Source: Fimbriimonadaceae bacterium (GTDB lineage Bacteria > Armatimonadota > Fimbriimonadia > Fimbriimonadales > Fimbriimonadaceae). From it: a DNA stretch of 5,079 nucleotides. The first letter of the stretch is position 1, and every line of letters begins with the position of its first letter. The stretch is from the NCBI GenBank assembly GCA_020849075.1, contig JADLGZ010000248.1, positions 1 to 5,079 of the forward strand, read 5' to 3'. The notes beneath the pieces are model-generated. The model made no database searches, had not been told where the DNA came from, and worked only from the letters and a program-made list of their open reading frames with translations. Position numbers and translations under genes: made by a program. Positions 1 through 5,079 of this stretch are shown piece after piece.

Positions 1-43
1 CGATACCGATTCTAATTTTGTCGAAAAGTCTGACGTCTGCCAT
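1..43 (-). CDS. rpoC: RNA polymerase subunit beta-prime, N-terminal fragment (cut by window edge)
   Basis: Only the first 14 codons are present, beginning with ATG at 43 and reading MADVRLFDKIRIGI before the window ends. The pattern M-x-D-V-x-x-F-D-x-x-R-I-G matches the start of beta-prime in Actinobacteria (M. tuberculosis MLDVNFFDELRIGL) and is close to Firmicutes (MLDVNNFEYMNIGL). That, together with its place downstream of rpoB, makes rpoC the clear candidate. There is no Shine-Dalgarno before the ATG. An in-frame TTG at 67 would add 8 residues, but homologues begin at the M-x-DV motif. The gene is truncated by the window, not by mutation as far as can be seen. Confidence 0.88.
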   Translation of the reverse strand, partial: MADVRLFDKIRIGI

Positions 44-161
44 AAAATTGGGTACACGACCACGCAATCCCTCAAAGGGTGACTTGGGGGAAACGTAGAT
101 TCCGAATTGTCTAGTATACCAGCCTACTTAGAGGCAAACGCTATCCAAAAGTCAACAATCT
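44..161 (-). other. Spacer between the methyltransferase gene and rpoC
   Basis: This 118-bp stretch holds no supported gene. It contains a possible promoter (113-121) and two short inverted repeats: CCCT/AGGG around a 3-nt loop (69-79) and GCCT/AGGC around a 6-nt loop (122-135). Neither has a long stem and neither is followed by a U-rich tract on the minus strand, so no intrinsic terminator is called. Readthrough into rpoC is therefore expected. No direct repeats are visible that match the rpoB/methyltransferase junction. Confidence 0.6.
113..121 (-). promoter_or_regulatory. Possible extended -10 promoter for rpoC
   Basis: On the minus strand TGGTATACT fits an extended -10 element (TGn followed by TATACT, one mismatch to TATAAT). 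No good -35 box lies at 16-18 bp: TTTGCC is only 14 bp upstream and a TTGACT at 155 to 150 is 31 bp upstream. If active, transcription would begin near position 106 and give rpoC a leader of about 60 nt. That could let the cell keep beta-prime supply independent of the inserted methyltransferase gene. Confidence is low because there is no conventional -35 box and AT-rich hexamers occur by chance. Confidence 0.35.
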
Positions 162-923
162 TTAGGCAACTGGGCAAATGTCGCCAAGACGAAACTCTGG
201 TCTCACAAACAAGGCGTCCGCGACGGCCAAAAGTCCGCGACGGTTATTGTAATAAATGTGATCCAACGAGGCCAACTCAAATCCATGATTCACCATGAGA
301 GTGACCATTTGGCCCATCGAAACTCCAGCTTTGTACGCAGGAAAGCCGGTCAACTCTACTTCTACGACTTGGGCGACTTTCATAGCCTCAGATGCGCCCG
401 CAATCAGGCGATCCTCATAGCCTTGAACATCCATTTTTATCCAGGACCTTAGGCCCGACAGCCCATTTTCTGACAATAGGGCATCAAGCGGAGCAACACG
501 GGTCCCCGCTTGCATACCCACGTACTCAACCCCGGCTCCGAACACACCTTCGTTTTCTGCCGTAGAATCCAGAAGCGAACTCGAATCTTGGTTCTTGCTG
601 ATGTGTAAGTCCATCACAGATTCTTCCGCGCCAAGCGCTGCCGCCGCGACGACCCATCTTGGATCGCCCGACGCCTTGGCACGCACCTCGGCAAGTCTCG
701 ACTCTTGTGGCTCAATCGAGAACATTTTCCCGGTGAACGAGTCAGGCGTATTGGACTGTGTCCAATCGCCATTTGCCGCTCCCGCATCAATCAAGAGTTC
801 AACATGATTCCCACGCAGGACGGCTGCCCTAGCCCGATCAAGGTACCCCCTCTTACAGGTTGGCACCAACGTATAGCCCGTCAGCTTCTCAAGGGTGCGG
901 TTGAGTTTGTAAAGAACACCCAT
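162..923 (-). CDS. FkbM-family SAM-dependent methyltransferase
   Basis: This is a predicted class I S-adenosylmethionine-dependent methyltransferase of the FkbM family, whose characterised members are mostly O-methyltransferases acting on hydroxyls of small molecules or glycans. The 253-residue frame is intact. Visible motifs are the SAM-binding loop LIDAGAANG (44-52; family form VDVGANIG), the acidic SIEP (69-72, E71), SSSLLDS (114-120), the family signature IKMDVQGYE (162-170, with K163, D165, Q167, G168, E170) followed by LIAGA, VEVEL (187-191) and ADALFVR near the end (235-241). There is no signal peptide or membrane segment, so it is probably cytoplasmic. The ATG is 8 bp after the rpoB TAA and has no Shine-Dalgarno, which suggests translation coupled to rpoB. 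It lies between rpoB and rpoC, where no gene is normally found. The substrate cannot be told from the sequence. A link to transcription is only a guess from position. Confidence 0.9.
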   Translation of the reverse strand: MGVLYKLNRTLEKLTGYTLVPTCKRGYLDRARAAVLRGNHVELLIDAGAANGDWTQSNTPDSFTGKMFSIEPQESRLAEVRAKASGDPRWVVAAAALGAEESVMDLHISKNQDSSSLLDSTAENEGVFGAGVEYVGMQAGTRVAPLDALLSENGLSGLRSWIKMDVQGYEDRLIAGASEAMKVAQVVEVELTGFPAYKAGVSMGQMVTLMVNHGFELASLDHIYYNNRRGLLAVADALFVRPEFRLGDICPVA

Positions 924-931
924 TCGATAGC

Positions 932-3900
932 TTAATTGAAGAAGCCGACGCTCTTGGAGAGCCGTACATCGTCGCCGCTGGAGAGTTCATCAAGGTCCTT
1001 AAGAGTCAATTCCTTGTTGTTCGGATCTTCGACCGCAACCTTAAGGCAGAGAGATCTGAGCTCGTTAACCAGAATCTTGAACGATTCGGGGATGCCTGGT
1101 TCGCTGATGGTGTCGCCTTTAACGATGCTTTCGTAGGCCTTAACACGGCCCATCACATCGTCAGACTTGATCGTAAGGAGCTCTTGGAGCGTGTAAGCTG
1201 CCCCATATGCCTCAAGGGCCCAGACTTCCATTTCACCGAATCGCTGACCACCGAATTGGGCCTTTCCGCCGAGGGGCTGCTGAGTCACCAACGAGTAGGG
1301 ACCGATGGAGCGAGCGTGAATCTTCTCGTCCGCCAAGTGCTCCAGTTTCAGGATGTACATGACACCAACCGTGATTGGATTCGGCAGTTCGTCACCTGTG
1401 AGTCCATCGCGCACAAAGCTCTTAAAGCTATCAGGATCAATCCCGGCACGCTTCCACGCATTGTTCTTGATGTTCTCAATGATAGAACCATAAACAGCGT
1501 CGGCCGCCTTATGAGCAGGACCTGCCTGTTCTGGAAGCTCCTCTGGAGCCCAGTCGTTGACATCAAGCAACTCGCTCACCTTCTTAACGGCGGGAGCAGC
1601 AAGAATGCGAGAAACGCGCTCTAGGCGCTCTTCATCAAGCTTGCGGACCGCTTTCTCGATCTTTCCGAGCATGCTGTCTAAGGCTTCCGCCCTCTCAAAC
1701 TCAACGTCCAATAAGAGTTCTCGATTGACATAAGCCGCGAGGACTTGCCGTCGCATATCAATCGCCATGCGGTTGATCTCTTCCGTAATCTCGTGGTCGG
1801 TCGCGCCTTCAAAAGCAGGGCATTCGTATCGAACGCCAAAATGTCGCCCAACCAGGCCCAGGTGCATTTCCAGCAACTGACCAATGTTCATGCGACTCGG
1901 AACGCCAAGCGGATTCAAGATCACGTCTACGGGCGTGCCGTCCGCAAGGAAAGGCATATCCTCCAGAGGCACAATCTTTGAAATCACACCCTTGTTGCCA
2001 TGGCGTCCAGCCATCTTATCGCCAACCATAAGCTTTCGCTTCTGGGCAATGTAGACTTGAACGGTCATATTGGTCCCGGCCGGAAGTTCATCCCCGGGAA
2101 GTGGCAAGAGTGGCTCTTCCGTTCGATCACAGATCAATGAATCGCGCTTCTTTGATTCCTTGTATTGGTAATTGATACTTGGGCTGAGATACTTGTATCG
2201 GCTGAAGACCTTGACATCAATGATCTGGCCTTTCTCGCCGTGAGGCAACCTCAGCGAAACGTCCCGGGTTTCTTCCGCCTTCTTTCCGAAGATCGCAATA
2301 ATCAGTCGCTCTTCGGCAGTCATTTCGGTTTGGCCCTTCGGGGCGACCTTTCCGACCAAGATATCTTCTGGGCGCACTTCTGCTCCCACGCGCACAATTC
2401 CGTTTTCGTCAAGGTCCTTCAGGGCATCTTCGCCGACGTTTGGAATATCACGTGTGATTTCTTCCGGTCCCAACTTCGTATCCACGGCCTCAGATTCATG
2501 TCGCTCAACGTGGATTGACGTGAAAACGTCATCCTTCACCATGCGCTCACTGATCAAGATCGCGTCCTCGTAGTTGTATCCACCCCACGGCATGAACGCA
2601 ACGAGTACGTTCTGCCCCAAGGCAAGGCGGCCCTCATCGCAAGTTGGTCCATCGGCCAGAGTTTGTCCCTGCAGAACCGGATCACCAGGGAAAACAATTG
2701 GGCGATGGGTGAAGCACGTGGACTTGTTACTCTGCACCATGTGCATGAGTTCATATGCATCGACTTCCCCACCATCCGTGGTGACCTCAATTCCTTGGCT
2801 GGTCACCTTAGTCACCACGCCGGACCTCCGGGCCACAACAGCAGATCCAGAATCCTCAGCTGCAACACGCTCGTAACCCGTACCCACGATCGGCTGATCG
2901 CTACGCAGGCACGGCACAGCCTGGCGCTGCATGTTCGCGCCCATCAGGGCTCGGTTCGCGTCATCATTCTCCAAGAACGGGATTAAGGCCGTGGCAACAG
3001 AGATAATCTGTTGTGGCGACACATCCATGAACTGTACGCGGTCTCGTGGCACGGTCGGGTACGAGGCGCCGCCGAAGTCCTTGCTACCAGCGGGGCAACG
3101 TACCTTTACAAACTCTTCAACGATATTGCCCTTCTCATCAAGCTTCATGTCAGCTGGAGCAATGTGGGCATAGAAGTCCTCGTTAGCCGTCATGTAGACG
3201 ATTTCTTCGCTGACCTTGCATTTCTCCACCTTTCGGTAAGGAGTCATCAGGAAGCCAAACTCGTCAATCCGAGCTAAGGTCGTCATTTGGCTGATGAGAC
3301 CGATGTTGGGTCCTTCCGGCGTTTCAATCGGACAGATTCGGCCGTAGTGCGAACGGTGGACGTCGCGAACCTCCAACTTTGCACTGGTACGCTGCAAGCC
3401 ACCAGGCCCCAGGCTCGAAAGTCGTCGCTTATTGGTGATTTCGCTCAGTGGATTGGTCTGATCCATGAACGTACTCAATTGGTTTGAGCTAAAGAAGCTC
3501 TTGATGCTCGCGCTCACGGGCTTGACCGACAGGATAATACTCGGGAGCAAGGTTTCCTGGTCAGCGCTCGTCATGCGCTCGCGGGCGACCTTCTCCATCC
3601 TAACAAAGCCAAGTCGAAGCGTGCTCTGCAAGAGCTCACCGACGCTTCGCACTCGCTTGTTCTTCAAGTCGTCAATGTCGTCACGTTCTGCTTCACCGTC
3701 CAGATACGGTTCAATGGCGTTAATGATTCCCGCAAGGTCATCGCTGGTCAGGTTACGAACGGTCAACGGGATGTCGTTGCCCAGTTTAATGTTCAAGAAG
3801 CGGCGACCCACCTTGCCGAGGTCATACCTCTTGATTTCGAAGAATTGGTTGTAGATGAGTTGCTTGGCGGCTTCTTCCGTTGCTGCTTCACCAGGCCTCA

Positions 3901-4987
3901 TGCGCTTGAAGATGTCCACCATAGCTTCTCGCATGTTTGTGGTCTTGTCTTGCTCAAGCGTTGCATTGAGTAGCTGGCTCACCTTCAGAACATCAAGCTC
4001 TTTCAGGCCAAGTGATTCAATCTTCTTGGCGGTGTCAGCCTCAATCTTCTCAAGACGCTTGATAATGACCTTGCCACCCTCGGTGACGTCTTCAAGCGGT
4101 CTCATTCCGACGAGTTCTTCGGCGGTTGGCTTCTTAAGCGTGACTTCCTCACCGAAGTGCCACAGCATTTCGTCGTTGGAGCCCAATGGTGATTCCACTT
4201 CCACGGTCTGCTTGAGGGCGTCCTTACTCAATCCCTCCAATACCTTCTTGGTGAGAATCGTGCCCTTATCCAAGATCACCTCGCCCGTACTCTCGTCGAC
4301 GAGGGGTTCCACTAACTTCTTCTTGCCCGCCTCGCTCACCTTCATTTTGTAGCGGATACGGCCCCGCAGTTTCTCAGGATCATTGCTATCAATGAAAGCG
4401 TGAAGCGCCTTGATAAGTTGGGTGATCGGCAACTTCTTGGTCTGCGAAATCTGCGTGAACACGGCCCGATTTGCATCGGACTCGACTTCGAGCCACGGGC
4501 CCTCCGTGGGAATGATGCGCGCTGAAATGATCACGTGCATCGCCGTATCAACGCCCTCTTCGAAGTAGAGTCCCGGCGACCGGCTCAACTGGGACACAAT
4601 GACGCGCTCGCGACCATTGATAATGAAGGTGCCTTTGTCCGTCATCAACGGCAGGTCGCCTAAGTAGACCTCGGACTCAATTTCCTCACGATCCTTTCCG
4701 CCAAATCGAACCGTTGCCTTGATGGGGGTCTCGTACGTCATGTCGCGATCGCGACATTCCTGCAAAGAATACTTGGGTTCGCCGAGAATGAAGTCTACGA
4801 ATTCAATGTAGTTGGATTGGGTGAAGTCCCAGATGGGGCTGAATGTCTTGAAAAGCTCAGGAAGACCTTCTTCAAGAAACCATCGGTAAGAATCAAGCTG
4901 TAATTCAATTAGGTTGGGGACTTCTAGGATTCGTGGGAGACTTTTGACGGCGGGCTTAATGACTCTCAATACATTCCTCAAAGCCAC
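932..4987 (-). CDS. rpoB: DNA-directed RNA polymerase subunit beta
   Basis: This is the beta subunit of the core RNA polymerase, forming one pincer and part of the catalytic centre. The frame is complete: 1351 codons, against 1342 in E. coli, ending in TAA. Visible landmarks are the N-terminal protrusion/lobe with NGRERVIVSQLSRSPG (about 124-139), a lobe insertion (about 218-342), the rifampicin region (500-526), GRICPIETPEGPNIGL (549-564), NYEDAI (805-810, acidic pair E807/D808), KMAGRHGNKG (991-1000, active-site lysines K991 and K999 matching E. coli K1065 and K1073), and the C-terminal switch/clamp segment GGKAQFGGQRFGEMEVWALE (1240-1259). The E. coli SI2 insertion is absent and an extra helical segment lies at about 1068-1185. 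The start is uncertain. GTG at 4987 has no Shine-Dalgarno, whereas TTG at 4969 (codon 7) has TGAGGA 5 nt upstream and would give 1345 residues. Identity is certain. Confidence 0.99.
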   Translation of the reverse strand: MALRNVLRVIKPAVKSLPRILEVPNLIELQLDSYRWFLEEGLPELFKTFSPIWDFTQSNYIEFVDFILGEPKYSLQECRDRDMTYETPIKATVRFGGKDREEIESEVYLGDLPLMTDKGTFIINGRERVIVSQLSRSPGLYFEEGVDTAMHVIISARIIPTEGPWLEVESDANRAVFTQISQTKKLPITQLIKALHAFIDSNDPEKLRGRIRYKMKVSEAGKKKLVEPLVDESTGEVILDKGTILTKKVLEGLSKDALKQTVEVESPLGSNDEMLWHFGEEVTLKKPTAEELVGMRPLEDVTEGGKVIIKRLEKIEADTAKKIESLGLKELDVLKVSQLLNATLEQDKTTNMREAMVDIFKRMRPGEAATEEAAKQLIYNQFFEIKRYDLGKVGRRFLNIKLGNDIPLTVRNLTSDDLAGIINAIEPYLDGEAERDDIDDLKNKRVRSVGELLQSTLRLGFVRMEKVARERMTSADQETLLPSIILSVKPVSASIKSFFSSNQLSTFMDQTNPLSEITNKRRLSSLGPGGLQRTSAKLEVRDVHRSHYGRICPIETPEGPNIGLISQMTTLARIDEFGFLMTPYRKVEKCKVSEEIVYMTANEDFYAHIAPADMKLDEKGNIVEEFVKVRCPAGSKDFGGASYPTVPRDRVQFMDVSPQQIISVATALIPFLENDDANRALMGANMQRQAVPCLRSDQPIVGTGYERVAAEDSGSAVVARRSGVVTKVTSQGIEVTTDGGEVDAYELMHMVQSNKSTCFTHRPIVFPGDPVLQGQTLADGPTCDEGRLALGQNVLVAFMPWGGYNYEDAILISERMVKDDVFTSIHVERHESEAVDTKLGPEEITRDIPNVGEDALKDLDENGIVRVGAEVRPEDILVGKVAPKGQTEMTAEERLIIAIFGKKAEETRDVSLRLPHGEKGQIIDVKVFSRYKYLSPSINYQYKESKKRDSLICDRTEEPLLPLPGDELPAGTNMTVQVYIAQKRKLMVGDKMAGRHGNKGVISKIVPLEDMPFLADGTPVDVILNPLGVPSRMNIGQLLEMHLGLVGRHFGVRYECPAFEGATDHEITEEINRMAIDMRRQVLAAYVNRELLLDVEFERAEALDSMLGKIEKAVRKLDEERLERVSRILAAPAVKKVSELLDVNDWAPEELPEQAGPAHKAADAVYGSIIENIKNNAWKRAGIDPDSFKSFVRDGLTGDELPNPITVGVMYILKLEHLADEKIHARSIGPYSLVTQQPLGGKAQFGGQRFGEMEVWALEAYGAAYTLQELLTIKSDDVMGRVKAYESIVKGDTISEPGIPESFKILVNELRSLCLKVAVEDPNNKELTLKDLDELSSGDDVRLSKSVGFFN
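4975..4980 (-). promoter_or_regulatory. Shine-Dalgarno that favours a TTG start for rpoB
   Basis: On the minus strand TGAGGA lies 5 nt before the TTG codon at 4969 to 4967, which is codon 7 of the longest rpoB frame. The longer GTG start at 4987 has no purine-rich motif before it. If TTG is used, the protein begins (M)RVIKPAVKSLPR, which still retains all conserved beta-subunit sequence. The inference rests on spacing and motif alone. An N-terminal peptide or comparison with close relatives would settle it. Confidence 0.5.
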
Positions 4988-5037
4988 GCGTAATTAGGGC
5001 ACGAAAAACGACAGTTCATCGGGCGGCAACGCGGGGT
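4988..5037 (-). other. rpoB leader (predicted 5' untranslated region)
   Basis: This is the stretch between the predicted transcription start and the rpoB start codon. It has a run of five T (on the minus strand) but no convincing hairpin before it, so I do not call an attenuator. It contains the start of a 13-codon reading frame (ATG at 5019, TGA at 4980 to 4978) that has no ribosome binding site of its own. An in-frame TAA (4996 to 4994) lies two codons before the rpoB GTG, so rpoB cannot extend further upstream. No ribosomal protein L10 or L1 binding motif is recognisable by eye. Confidence 0.45.
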
Positions 5038-5043
5038 CTAAGC

Positions 5044-5073
5044 ATTATCCCCCAACGCTTGAGGCTAAGTCAA
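5044..5073 (-). promoter_or_regulatory. Probable sigma-70-type promoter of rpoB
   Basis: On the minus strand a -35 box TTGACT (5073 to 5068) and a -10 box GATAAT (5049 to 5044) are separated by 18 bp. Each box differs from the TTGACA/TATAAT consensus at one position. The predicted transcription start is near 5037, giving a leader of about 50 nt before the GTG at 4987. The segment just after the -10 box is GC-rich. Its position directly before rpoB suggests that rpoB starts its own transcription unit or has a strong internal promoter. Whether rplJ-rplL lie further upstream cannot be seen. The call is by eye and no transcript evidence is available. Confidence 0.72.
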
Positions 5074-5079
5074 GCCCCC

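Noticed and set aside
69..79. Hairpin CCCT-CAA-AGGG in the spacer before rpoC as a terminator or regulatory structure
   Set aside because: The stem is only 4 bp and no T-run follows in the direction of transcription. It is too weak to call.
122..135. Inverted repeat GCCT/AGGC just after the methyltransferase stop as an intrinsic terminator
   Set aside because: It has a 4-bp stem with a 6-nt loop and no U-tract afterwards, and rpoC must still be transcribed.
107..452. Short plus-strand frames opposite the methyltransferase gene and the spacer
   Set aside because: They lack recognisable protein features and overlap the well-supported minus-strand gene.
162..934. The inserted methyltransferase gene as cargo of an insertion sequence or transposon
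   Set aside because: No transposase, terminal inverted repeats or flanking direct repeats are visible at either end of the gene.
1184..1624. Open frame of 146 codons on the plus strand opposite the 3' part of rpoB
   Set aside because: It is antisense to essential, conserved rpoB codons. There is no ribosome binding site or recognisable domain.
2165..3854. Several plus-strand frames of 66-129 codons opposite the middle of rpoB
   Set aside because: All are shadows of the rpoB frame, with no domain, no consistent start signals and mutual overlaps.
3855..4352. Open frame of 165 codons on the plus strand opposite rpoB
   Set aside because: It lies wholly antisense to conserved rpoB sequence and its Ser-rich translation resembles no known family. 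It is a by-product of rpoB codon use.

Overview
The window is a piece of the bacterial RNA polymerase beta/beta-prime operon, read entirely from the minus strand. In transcription order it holds a well-formed sigma-70-type promoter (5073 to 5044), a leader of about 50 nt, a complete rpoB (4987 to 932), an intact FkbM-family methyltransferase gene starting 8 bp after the rpoB stop (923 to 162), a 118-bp spacer with a possible extended -10 promoter, and the first 14 codons of rpoC (43 to 1), which runs off the window edge.

The organism is a bacterium of moderate GC content. The beta subunit keeps a Gram-negative-style lobe insertion, lacks the E. coli SI2 insertion, and carries a long charged helical insertion just before its C-terminal clamp part. 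The RpoC start resembles those of Actinobacteria and Firmicutes more than that of E. coli. Together these fit a deep-branching phylum. Armatimonadota (Fimbriimonas-like) is my guess, but it is not established by what I can see.

rpoB and rpoC products assemble with alpha and omega into RNA polymerase, and the two genes are adjacent in most bacteria. Here a methyltransferase gene sits between them, in the same direction, tightly spaced to rpoB, and with no terminator on either side. It should therefore be co-transcribed with the polymerase subunits. This is the most unusual thing in the window. The second is that the rifampicin-binding pocket of this beta subunit has Asn at E. coli position 526 and Thr at position 513, which predicts intrinsic rifamycin resistance. 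I see no mobile element, CRISPR array, tRNA, rRNA or riboswitch.
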